Source: Bacteroidaceae bacterium
Lineage (GTDB): Bacteria > Bacteroidota > Bacteroidia > Bacteroidales > Bacteroidaceae
Reading direction: 5' to 3'
Assembly: GCA_016291905.1 (NCBI GenBank)
Contig: JAEEZS010000006.1
Span: 1-46,495 of the forward strand
Length of the DNA stretch: 46,495 nt
In this document: piece after piece, positions 33,732 to 41,293 of the stretch
How the letters are laid out: each line of letters starts with the position of its first letter
Position numbering within the stretch: the stretch's first letter is position 1
Notes under the pieces: model-generated
Databases searched by the model: none
What the model was told of the DNA's origin: nothing
What the model saw: the letters and a program-made list of their open reading frames with translations, nothing else
Position numbers and translations under genes: made by a program

Positions 33732-35547
33732 TTTTAATCTTCTCGTACCACTCCTTCATCACGTAGAAGGCCAGCTTGCGTTCGCCGTTGTCGGAGTAGA
33801 GCCCCTTGCGGTTGTAGTAGTCCTGTATGCCGTCCAACACGCGGCGTGGCGAGCGGAAGTCCTTGAGTATCCAGGGCGTCGTACCCGAAAGGCCGTCAAT
33901 CTTTTCCAGCATGGCGACATTCTCGCGGTAGAGATTCTCCTGGAACTCTTCCGTCCAGCGCTGGTTCTTTGGGCCATGATAGCCGTATTTGGCGCCTCCG
34001 CCGAACTCGCTGACGATGACGGGCTTCTCGTAGGGCACCTCCCACGTCATCTTCGGGGCATCGTTCACGTCGCGATACCAACCAATGTACTGGTTGAAGC
34101 TGATGACATCAACGTATTTGTTCATATTGTCGTTGAGGCGGTTGTGATAGTTCGAGGCCGACGTCACCTCCATGGCCATGCTGATAAGGCGCGTGTCGTC
34201 AAGCTGTCGGGCATGGTCGGCCAGCCGAGCAAGGAAGTTCTCGCGGTCAGCGCCATGAGGGGTTTCGTTGGCGATGCTCCAGATGATGACGTTGGCACGG
34301 TTCTGGTCACGGCGAATCATGTCCGTCAGCTGCTGGCGGGCGTTGTCGAACGTGGCGGGGTTTGTCCAGGCGATGGTCCAATAGACGGGAATCTCCGACC
34401 ACACGAGGATGCCCATGCGCTCAGCCTCGCGGACGGTGTTCTCGTTGTGCGGGTAGTGGGCCAGACGGACGAAGTTGCAGCCCAGCTCCTGCGCCCAGGT
34501 AAGCAACGTGTGGGAGTCCTCCACAGTGTTGGTGCGACCGCCGCCGTAGGGCTTCTCGTCGTGGATGCTGATACCGCGCAGATAAATGGGTTCACCGTTC
34601 AGCAAGATCTGCTTGCCCTGTGTGCGGATGGTGCGGAAACCTATTTCGTCTGCCAGCGTCTCGCCGCCCAGCGTCATCTCCACCTTATATAGCTTGGGAT
34701 TCTCGGGTGTCCAAAGCTGTGGCTTGACTTTCAGGGTAGCCGCAATGCGCCCTTCGGCGTCCGTCGTGAATGTCTGCTTCAGTTTCAACTCGGGGATGGA
34801 GAGGGTCACCTGCTGCCCGGCCTCGGCACGGCTGAGGCTGAGGGAGAAGTTCAGCGGCAGGGGCTTCTTGGCTGCCTTGGGCGAGGACAGGGCATCCTTG
34901 TCGAGCGCCAGCGTGTAGTTCTCGATGTACGTGTCGGGCACGCTCACCAGCAGCACGTCGCGGGTGATGCCGCCGTAGTTCCACCAGTCAAATATCTGCG
35001 TAGGGACGTCCTCGGCATGGCGTTTGTTGTCCACTTTGACGATGACGAAGTTGTCGCCCTCGCGCAACTGTTTCGTGATGTCGAAGTTGAACGGCGTGAA
35101 GCCGCCCACATGACGCCCGACGAGCGAGCCGTTCACATAGACAATGGCCTCGTAGTTGACGGCGCCGAAGTAGAGCAGCGTGCGGCGTCCCTCCGTCGGC
35201 TGCCACTTGAACGAGCGCTTAAACCACACCGTGCCCTCGTAGAAGAACAGCCGCTCGTCCTGTGTGTTCCAGTCGCCCGGCACCTTCATGGTGGCAGCGC
35301 GGTCGAAGTCATACTCAATGAGTTCCTCGGGGCGCTGCGGCTTGGCGTTACGGAAAAAGCCCCACCGGGTGACGTTCATGCGGTAGTCGTAATACCCCTC
35401 CTCCTGCACGTCGATGATGTAGTTCCAGTCGCCGTTCAGCGACACCGTCTGACGGCCTAAGATGTTGCCAACCAGAGGGAGTTCTTCGGCCTGCAGGGGC
35501 AGCGCCAGCGCAGCAAGCCCAATAATGAAAGATAGAATTTTGTTCAT
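33712..35547 (-). CDS. Secreted GH2 beta-glucuronidase
   Basis: The 611-aa product has a signal peptide (IIGLAALALPLQA), a GH2 sugar-binding domain, an immunoglobulin-like domain and a TIM barrel. The acid/base Glu is in WSIANETP (about 428) and the nucleophile Glu in IVSEFGGGAKYG (about 514). The C-terminal YNRKGLY (N579, K581) provides the N-x-K motif that binds the uronic acid carboxylate in beta-glucuronidases and separates them from beta-galactosidases. It probably acts in the periplasm on uronic-acid-capped glycans or conjugates. It is the first gene of an operon with the HD hydrolase. Confidence 0.87.
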   Translation of the reverse strand: MNKILSFIIGLAALALPLQAEELPLVGNILGRQTVSLNGDWNYIIDVQEEGYYDYRMNVTRWGFFRNAKPQRPEELIEYDFDRAATMKVPGDWNTQDERLFFYEGTVWFKRSFKWQPTEGRRTLLYFGAVNYEAIVYVNGSLVGRHVGGFTPFNFDITKQLREGDNFVIVKVDNKRHAEDVPTQIFDWWNYGGITRDVLLVSVPDTYIENYTLALDKDALSSPKAAKKPLPLNFSLSLSRAEAGQQVTLSIPELKLKQTFTTDAEGRIAATLKVKPQLWTPENPKLYKVEMTLGGETLADEIGFRTIRTQGKQILLNGEPIYLRGISIHDEKPYGGGRTNTVEDSHTLLTWAQELGCNFVRLAHYPHNENTVREAERMGILVWSEIPVYWTIAWTNPATFDNARQQLTDMIRRDQNRANVIIWSIANETPHGADRENFLARLADHARQLDDTRLISMAMEVTSASNYHNRLNDNMNKYVDVISFNQYIGWYRDVNDAPKMTWEVPYEKPVIVSEFGGGAKYGYHGPKNQRWTEEFQENLYRENVAMLEKIDGLSGTTPWILKDFRSPRRVLDGIQDYYNRKGLYSDNGERKLAFYVMKEWYEKIKNEWNKK

Positions 35548-35580
35548 GATATAACGCTTTTTTACTAATTTTTTCTGCTA

Positions 35581-35612
35581 CAAAGTTACGACAAATTGCC
35601 CGATTATGCAAA
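35581..35612 (-). promoter_or_regulatory. Promoter of the beta-glucuronidase gene
   Basis: On the minus strand, TTTG at 35609-35612, a 20-nt spacer and TAACTTTG at 35581-35588 match consensus. Confidence 0.75.
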
Positions 35613-35650
35613 CTTTTTTGCGAAAAAAATATGCTTTTTTCATGGAAAAC

Positions 35651-35681
35651 TTGCCGTTTTCGCCCGTTGGCAGTATCTTCG
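35651..35681 (+). promoter_or_regulatory. Promoter of the RNA methyltransferase gene
   Basis: TTG at 35651-35653, a 20-nt spacer and TATCTTCG at 35674-35681. The ATG at 35686 follows 4 nt after the -7 box, so the mRNA is probably leaderless. Confidence 0.7.
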
Positions 35682-35685
35682 CGAC

Positions 35686-36501
35686 ATGAACGATTTGCGC
35701 ACCATCACACTGACGTCGCTCGACGAGCCTGGGGCACGCCTGTTTGCATCGCTCACCGAAGCACAGCTTCGCAGTGGCATGGAAACGGGCGAGGGAGTTT
35801 TCATCGCCGAAAGCCCGAAGGTGATACGTGTGGCGCTGGACGCAGGGATGCAGCCCGTGGCGCTGCTGTGCGAACGCCGCCACCTGACGGGCGACGCTGC
35901 CGACATCGTGGCTCGCTGTACCGACATCCCCATCTACACGGGTGAGCGTGAGCTGCTGGCACGGCTGACGGGCTACACACTCACGCGCGGAGTCCTCTGC
36001 GCCATGCGCCGCCCCGCGCCAAAGACCGTTGAAGACGTGTGTGCCGACGCGCGTCGCGTATGCATCATCGATGCCGTGTGTGACACCACCAACATCGGCG
36101 CCATCTTCCGCAGTGCCGCAGCCCTGGGCATCGACGCGGTGCTGCTCACCCCCGACAGCTGCGACCCGCTGAACCGCCGTGCCGTCCGTGTCAGCATGGG
36201 GACGGTGTTCCTCGTGCCGTGGACGGTCATCCGCCCCGAGGATACCATGCTGTTTCAGCCGCTCCGCGCCCTTGGGTTCAAGACCGTCGCCATGGCACTG
36301 ACCGACGATTCGGTGTCCATCGACGACCTCGCGCTGAGGGCCGAGCCGCGTCTGGCCATCATCCTGGGCACCGAGGGCGACGGCCTGCCCCACGACGTCG
36401 TCCGCAATGCTGACTATGTGGCGCGCATCCCCATGGCACACGGTGTCGATTCGCTCAACGTGGCCGCGGCCTCGGCAGTCGCCTTCTGGCAACTCCGCTG
36501 A
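35686..36501 (+). CDS. SPOUT (SpoU/TrmH-family) RNA 2'-O-methyltransferase
   Basis: The 271-aa product has an N-terminal substrate-binding domain and a C-terminal knotted SPOUT domain. Motif 1 is DAVCDTTNIGAIFRSAAALG (Asn and Arg conserved), motif 2 is AIILGTEGDGLP and motif 3 is IPMAHGVDSLNVAAASAV. It would methylate a ribose of rRNA or tRNA using S-adenosylmethionine; the target cannot be read from sequence. The frame extends 30 codons upstream, but the promoter lies within that extension, so 35686 is preferred. Confidence 0.88.
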   Translation: MNDLRTITLTSLDEPGARLFASLTEAQLRSGMETGEGVFIAESPKVIRVALDAGMQPVALLCERRHLTGDAADIVARCTDIPIYTGERELLARLTGYTLTRGVLCAMRRPAPKTVEDVCADARRVCIIDAVCDTTNIGAIFRSAAALGIDAVLLTPDSCDPLNRRAVRVSMGTVFLVPWTVIRPEDTMLFQPLRALGFKTVAMALTDDSVSIDDLALRAEPRLAIILGTEGDGLPHDVVRNADYVARIPMAHGVDSLNVAAASAVAFWQLR

Positions 36502-36515
36502 CGTGGTCCGCAGAA

Positions 36516-36578
36516 GGGCCTTCGCACACGATAACAGGGCCTTCGCACACGATAACAGGGCCTTCGTACATGATTAGA
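36516..36578. repeat. Intergenic 21-bp tandem array, 3 units
   Basis: Units start at 36516, 36537 and 36558. The first two are identical (core GGGCCTTCGCACACGATA); the third has three or four changes (GGGCCTTCGTACATGATT). The array begins 15 nt after the methyltransferase stop. On the minus strand it reads as EGPVIVC heptapeptides. The sequence is unlike the CAGCCCA-led family but has the same period. Confidence 0.88.
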
Positions 36579-36615
36579 AGGGCGGGCATAGCGGGGCTAT
36601 GCCCAGCCGGGAAAA

Positions 36616-36820
36616 TGTGACCTTGTGACCTGTGACCTTTGTGACCTTTCCTTTTGCGCGGGTGCACGTGCGCGAGTATTATATATTGGAAAGAGATAAG
36701 TATTATTTATAATATAATATATAATTAATATATTTCCATATATCTAGATATATAATATCGCGTGCACGTGCGAAAGGCGAAAGGTCACAGGTCACAAGGT
36801 CACAAGGTCACAAGGTCACA
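36616..36820. repeat. Large heptamer-armed inverted repeat with AT-rich core
   Basis: The left arm carries TGTGACC at 36616, 36624, 36631 and 36640. The right arm carries GGTCACA at 36783, 36790, 36798, 36806 and 36814. Inside these lie GTGCACGTGC on the left (36662-36671) and GTGCACGTGC on the right (36762-36771), each close to palindromic. The ~85-bp centre is almost pure A/T and contains ATATTGGAAA and TTTCCATATAT as a further inverted pair. No reading frame of note covers it. It lies upstream of the sensor kinase promoter. Confidence 0.92.
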
Positions 36821-36883
36821 CACCTCAATTATCGGAATCAGAAAAAAATGAGCCTGCTGCCCCGAAAAAAACCTGGAAAAAAG

Positions 36884-36914
36884 TTGTGATATTCATGGAA
36901 AATGTGTACCTTTG
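36884..36914 (+). promoter_or_regulatory. Promoter of the sensor kinase operon
   Basis: TTG at 36884-36886, a 20-nt spacer and TACCTTTG at 36907-36914. The ATG at 36962 leaves a leader of about 40 nt. Confidence 0.75.
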
Positions 36915-36961
36915 TAGCGAATAAAACCTACCTGATAAAGCAGTCCAAACCTCGCGACATC

Positions 36962-39874
36962 ATGAGAAAAGTGCTCATATCCCTTTTGTGCAGCGTGCTT
37001 CTTGCAGCGTGCCATCCGGTGAACCCGATGGAGCAGCTGGAGGCGGCCGTCGATGGGATGCGCATGCAACAACGCCTGGCCGACAACCGCGCCTTCTACG
37101 ACTGCTATGTGCGCGCGCAGCGCTTCATCAGCCTCATCGAGAGGGAGGAGGCGGATCTCACGAAAGAGGAGCGACTGCAGTTCCAGCGCGAGAAGGACGA
37201 GTTTTACCTCATCAGCGTGACGTACCAGCACGCCATGGGGCACCACGAGCAGGCAAGGGCCGAGATGGACTCCGTACGCGAGGAGGGGCTGGCCGAGAGG
37301 GATTCGGCGCAATGGCTCCACTACCGCTTCCTGCGCACCCTGTCCGCCCGCGTGGATGATGAGGAGCTGGCGCGGCAGGCATGGGTGCTGGCAAACTATG
37401 GCGACTCGGCCTACTGGGCCACGGAGGCACGCATCCACCGTGCGGCAGCCATGAACCGCGAGGGACTCTACCTCGCCGCACTCGACACCCTGCAGCTGGC
37501 CTACGACTGCATCGCCGAGGACAACGTGCCCGAATGCCTCTGCCGCATCTCGGAGCAGGTGAGCGTGGCCTACGCGGGGTTGGGCAAGAAGGACTCGTCG
37601 GACATCTACCGCAATATCTACCTGGACATGCTGGAGATCATCCGCGAGAACAAGGAGTTGGAATACCGCACGGCCGAGGCAGAACGGCGCACAGCCGAGG
37701 TCAGGCACCTGTCAGGGGCGTTCCTGATATTCCTGGTGGTGTTCATCATCGGCTTTGCGTTGCTGGCAGTGCTGGCAAGAACGCGCCACCGGCGCTTCAC
37801 CCTCCGCATGGCTGAGCGCCACGACGAGCGCATGGAGCAGTTTACCGACGAGCTTAACATGCACCGCGGAGGACTGGCCGAGAACAAGCGCGCTTACGTC
37901 CGGCGCAAGGCATCACTCGCCATCGTCACCAGCATCATCCCCTACATCGACCGTATGCGCCACGCCATAGCCGTTCAGGACCCGGCAAGGCCCTCCGTCA
38001 CCCGGCAAAACCTCTCCTACGTCAGCGAACTGGCGGGACGGACGGAGGAACTGAACGACATCTTGGCGGGGTGGATCCAGACGCGCCAGGGGATAGTAGG
38101 CCTGCACATCGAGACGTTTGCCGTCAGCGGGCTGTTCGATATCCTCGCCCGTCGTCGCAGCAACTTCGAGAGACAGGGGCTGCAACTCCATGTAGCCGAC
38201 ACCGACGCGTGGGTGAAAGCCGACAGGGCACTGACGCTGTTCATGCTGAACACGCTGACGGACAACGCCCGCAAGTTCACGCCTGAGGGAGGAAGCATCA
38301 CCCTCAGCGTCGACGTGAAGGACGACTACGTGGAACTGAGCGTGGCCGACACGGGTGTGGGGCTATCGGCAGAGGACATCAAGGAGATCCTCGATCATAA
38401 GATTGTCGACGTCTCGCACATCGGGGGAGAAGGGGCACAGCACGGCAGCGGCTTCGGCCTGATGAACTGCAAGGGCATCATCGAAAAATACCGAAAGACC
38501 GACAGCTTCTTCTCCGTCTGCGAACTGGGCATCGACAGCCAGTCCGGACAGGGCAGCCGCTTCTGGTTCCGTCTGCCCAAGGCTGTACGGAGAGCACTCA
38601 CCCTCCTGCTGCTTGGCTTCAGCCTGGCAGGCAACAGCCATGCCGGGAGTGCCTTGGAGAACGCAGCTGCATGGGCCGACAGCGTCTATTACGCCAATCT
38701 GGAAGGACGCTACGAGGATGCCATCTGTCATGGCGATTCGGCGCTCCACTACCTCAATGCCGACGTGCGCCAACGCACCGACGGCGCACTTGACACCCTC
38801 ACCCTCACGGGCCAGCGGGGCGGCGTCACCGAGACACAATGGTGGACGAGCGACTTCGAGACGGACTACTACACCATCCTCGACGTCCGCAACGAGCTGG
38901 CCATCGCCTACCTCGCCCTCCACCAGCTGGACAACTACAAATTCAACAACCGCTCTTACACCGAACTCTACAAGCTGACCAGCGAGGACACCACGCTGGC
39001 CGGCTACATTGCCCAGATGCAGCAGACACGCCGCGACATTGTGACCATGCTGGTCGTTGGACTTATTGTGCTGCTGGCCTTTATCATCGTGTGGTGGACG
39101 TTCATTGTCCGCCCACGCAAGGCCCACCGCCGCGAGTTGGAACGACGCGACAAGGAGATGGAACGCATGGTCGATGAAGACAACGAGATGCGCCGTGTCC
39201 GCTACGAGGAAAACCGCCTGCACGTGCAGAACATGGTACTCGACAACTGCCTTTCAACCATCAAGCACGAGACCTCCTACTACCCAGGGCGCATCCGTCA
39301 GATGGCCGACCGCCTCAGCGCAGCCGAAGTGCCCGACCCCAAGCAACTCGCCGACATGGCAGAGCTGACGGACTTCTACCGCGAAATCTACGGGACATTG
39401 GCTGCCTGCGCCGCCCGGCAGCTGGAGGAGAGCCCTTTCCGCCGTCAGGAAATCTCGTGTGAAATGCTCCTCAGCGGGGCTGCCAGATACCTGCAGGACA
39501 AAGGGGGCACGGAACTGGCAACCTCCCACGACGGCAGCAGCGTCAGCGGCGACGTGGTGCTGCTGGAATACCTCATGGAGTGCCTGATAGACGAAGCGGC
39601 CAAGACGTCGCTCTCGCTCACCGCCCAGCGCGAGGACGACTTCGTGGTGTTCCGCTTCACCGATCCCAGCCAGACGCTTACTGCAAATGAGCTGCAGGAG
39701 CTCTTCTACCCCTCGACGGACAATGCGGGGTATATCATCTGCCGTCAGATTATCCGCGAGCATGATGAGTACTTCGGCCACATGGGCTGCCGCATCAAAG
39801 CCGAACAAGCCACGCCCGACGGCGGCCTCGCCATCGTGTTCACCCTACCCGCCTCCACCACCAATAAATCGTAA
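36962..39874 (+). CDS. Double sensor histidine kinase in one chain (DUF5112/DUF5113-like)
   Basis: The 970-aa product has two sensor-kinase halves. The first begins with a lipobox-like signal (SVLLAAC, Cys17), a TPR-like periplasmic part, a membrane helix (about 250-277) and a cytosolic ATPase domain. Its N box is NTLTDNARKF (about 430), its G1 SVADTGVG and its G2 GSGFGL (about 495). Its dimerisation helix (KASLAIVTSIIPYIDRM) has no HE/HD histidine. The second half has a hydrophobic segment (about 541-562), a periplasmic part and a membrane helix (about 692-715). Its helix carries IKHETSYYP (H769), and its C-terminal ATPase-like region lacks clear N and G boxes. The architecture resembles Bacteroidales DUF5112/DUF5113 kinases. 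The cognate regulator follows after 28 nt. The start is fixed by the promoter. Confidence 0.85.
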   Translation: MRKVLISLLCSVLLAACHPVNPMEQLEAAVDGMRMQQRLADNRAFYDCYVRAQRFISLIEREEADLTKEERLQFQREKDEFYLISVTYQHAMGHHEQARAEMDSVREEGLAERDSAQWLHYRFLRTLSARVDDEELARQAWVLANYGDSAYWATEARIHRAAAMNREGLYLAALDTLQLAYDCIAEDNVPECLCRISEQVSVAYAGLGKKDSSDIYRNIYLDMLEIIRENKELEYRTAEAERRTAEVRHLSGAFLIFLVVFIIGFALLAVLARTRHRRFTLRMAERHDERMEQFTDELNMHRGGLAENKRAYVRRKASLAIVTSIIPYIDRMRHAIAVQDPARPSVTRQNLSYVSELAGRTEELNDILAGWIQTRQGIVGLHIETFAVSGLFDILARRRSNFERQGLQLHVADTDAWVKADRALTLFMLNTLTDNARKFTPEGGSITLSVDVKDDYVELSVADTGVGLSAEDIKEILDHKIVDVSHIGGEGAQHGSGFGLMNCKGIIEKYRKTDSFFSVCELGIDSQSGQGSRFWFRLPKAVRRALTLLLLGFSLAGNSHAGSALENAAAWADSVYYANLEGRYEDAICHGDSALHYLNADVRQRTDGALDTLTLTGQRGGVTETQWWTSDFETDYYTILDVRNELAIAYLALHQLDNYKFNNRSYTELYKLTSEDTTLAGYIAQMQQTRRDIVTMLVVGLIVLLAFIIVWWTFIVRPRKAHRRELERRDKEMERMVDEDNEMRRVRYEENRLHVQNMVLDNCLSTIKHETSYYPGRIRQMADRLSAAEVPDPKQLADMAELTDFYREIYGTLAACAARQLEESPFRRQEISCEMLLSGAARYLQDKGGTELATSHDGSSVSGDVVLLEYLMECLIDEAAKTSLSLTAQREDDFVVFRFTDPSQTLTANELQELFYPSTDNAGYIICRQIIREHDEYFGHMGCRIKAEQATPDGGLAIVFTLPASTTNKS

Positions 39875-39902
39875 ATAACAAACAGTCAAATAGAAGAACA
39901 TT

Positions 39903-40619
39903 ATGTCTTGGAAAGTAATCATAGTTGAAGATGTCCGGTTGGAACTGAAGGGAACGGAAGAAATCTTCCGTAACGAGATTCCTGAAGCTGAAGTCATCGG
40001 CACAGCCATGACAGAAGATGCCTTCTGGCCACTGATGGAGAAGCAACTCCCCGACATGGTGCTGCTCGACCTCGGGCTGGGCGGCTCCACAACCATCGGC
40101 GTGGACATCTGCCGCAACATCCGAAAGAAATACCCCACAGTGAAGGTGCTCATCTTCACCGGCGAAGTGCTCAATGAAAAGCTGTGGGTGGACGCCCTCG
40201 ATGCGGGAGCCAACGGCATTGTGCTGAAAACGGGCGAACTGCTCACCCGCAGCGAGGTACAGCGCGTCATGGAGGGTAAGCAGTGGGTATTCAACCAACC
40301 GATTCTGGAGAAAATCGTTGCCCGCTTCCGGCAGTTCGTCAATGCCGAGACCATGCGCCGCAGAGCCATCATCACCTACGAAATCGACGAATATGACGAG
40401 CGCTTCCTGCGCCACCTGGCCCTTGGCTACACAAAGGACATGATAGCCGGCTTGCGCACAATGCCCTTCAGCACCAAATCGTTGGAGAAGAGGCAGGTGG
40501 ACTTGGTGTCGCGCTTGTTCCCCGACAACGACGGCCGATCCATCAACTCTACACGCCTCGTTGTCCGTGCCATCGAGCTTCACATCATCGACGTGGACAA
40601 CCTGCTCCCTGACGATTAA
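39903..40619 (+). CDS. Response regulator with degenerate HTH output domain
   Basis: The 238-aa product has a receiver domain (1-125) with the acidic pair at E9/D10, phosphoacceptor D56 in VLLDLGLG, T86 and K109. The C-terminal half (about 155-238) includes LRHLALGYTKDMIAGLRTMPFSTKSLEKRQVDL. This resembles a LuxR-type helix-turn-helix with divergent recognition helix, as in Bacteroidales regulators paired with DUF5112/5113 kinases. It is the partner of the double kinase just upstream and probably regulates transcription. The downstream membrane protein and GH2 genes follow closely (11-nt gap) and may be its targets or simply share the operon. Confidence 0.88.
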   Translation: MSWKVIIVEDVRLELKGTEEIFRNEIPEAEVIGTAMTEDAFWPLMEKQLPDMVLLDLGLGGSTTIGVDICRNIRKKYPTVKVLIFTGEVLNEKLWVDALDAGANGIVLKTGELLTRSEVQRVMEGKQWVFNQPILEKIVARFRQFVNAETMRRRAIITYEIDEYDERFLRHLALGYTKDMIAGLRTMPFSTKSLEKRQVDLVSRLFPDNDGRSINSTRLVVRAIELHIIDVDNLLPDD

Positions 40620-40630
40620 GAACCGACACG

Positions 40631-41293
40631 ATGAAAAGGCGATTTCCTTTTACGACGCTCTACCTGCTGCTATTGGCGGCGGTGGTGATAGCCTCCTGGT
40701 TAGTGGGGCTGTATGGCGTGGAGAGCGGAGGCAACCTGCTGTCCGACGAAGGTGGCCGCTGGTGGATGCGCTCTGTGCTACCGTCGTTTGCGGCGTCGCC
40801 TGTGGAAGAGATATTGGTGGTGTTGTTCACGCTGGGAATCGTAAAATCAGTGTGGCTGGAGTCGCCCCGTGTGAAGTCTAAAAAGGCAACAGCTGTGGCG
40901 CTGATGGTGTTTGTGGCGCTGATGGGGCTGTTGCTGTGGGGGGTGTTCAGTGGGGCGCTGATGAGCGTGACAGGGCATTGGGCAAACAGTCCCCTCCAGC
41001 GGGGATGGCTGGTGGTGCTGGCGCTGTTGATTGGGATTCCCAGCCTATGCTATGGGCTGACAAACGGCACTTTCACCAATCGAGAGCAGGTTTTAGGGGC
41101 ACTCTGCAGCGAGGTGGTACGGTGTGCGCCGTCGTTTGTCACACTCTTCATAGCTTCGCAGTTAGTAGCCGTTCTGGCGTACAGCGGGCTTCCTGCCGTC
41201 TGTGGCATAGGGGCTGCGGCGTTCCACGGCATAGCGGCTGTGATTTACTGGCTACCTTTTGTCTTTGAATACTTTTATAAAAACCGAATATGA
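40631..41293 (+). CDS. Multi-pass membrane protein, weakly AbgT-like
   Basis: The 220-aa product has about six hydrophobic segments. The segment GGNLLSDEGGRWWMRSVLPS is reminiscent of the N-terminal part of AbgT-family transporters, but the protein is less than half their length. Either it is a distinct short family or a truncated relative; I do not assign a function. It lies between the response regulator and a GH2 gene, with an ATGA overlap to the latter, so translation of the two is coupled. Confidence 0.75.
   Translation: MKRRFPFTTLYLLLLAAVVIASWLVGLYGVESGGNLLSDEGGRWWMRSVLPSFAASPVEEILVVLFTLGIVKSVWLESPRVKSKKATAVALMVFVALMGLLLWGVFSGALMSVTGHWANSPLQRGWLVVLALLIGIPSLCYGLTNGTFTNREQVLGALCSEVVRCAPSFVTLFIASQLVAVLAYSGLPAVCGIGAAAFHGIAAVIYWLPFVFEYFYKNRI

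Noticed and set aside
36616..36820. Chromosomal replication origin
   Set aside because: The symmetry and AT-rich core are suggestive, but I saw no DnaA boxes and no dnaA, dnaN or other origin-linked gene, so I do not call it an origin.
36616..36820. Simple intrinsic terminator of the methyltransferase gene
   Set aside because: The arms are far too long, the centre is AT-rich rather than a tight loop, and no T-tract follows the right arm.
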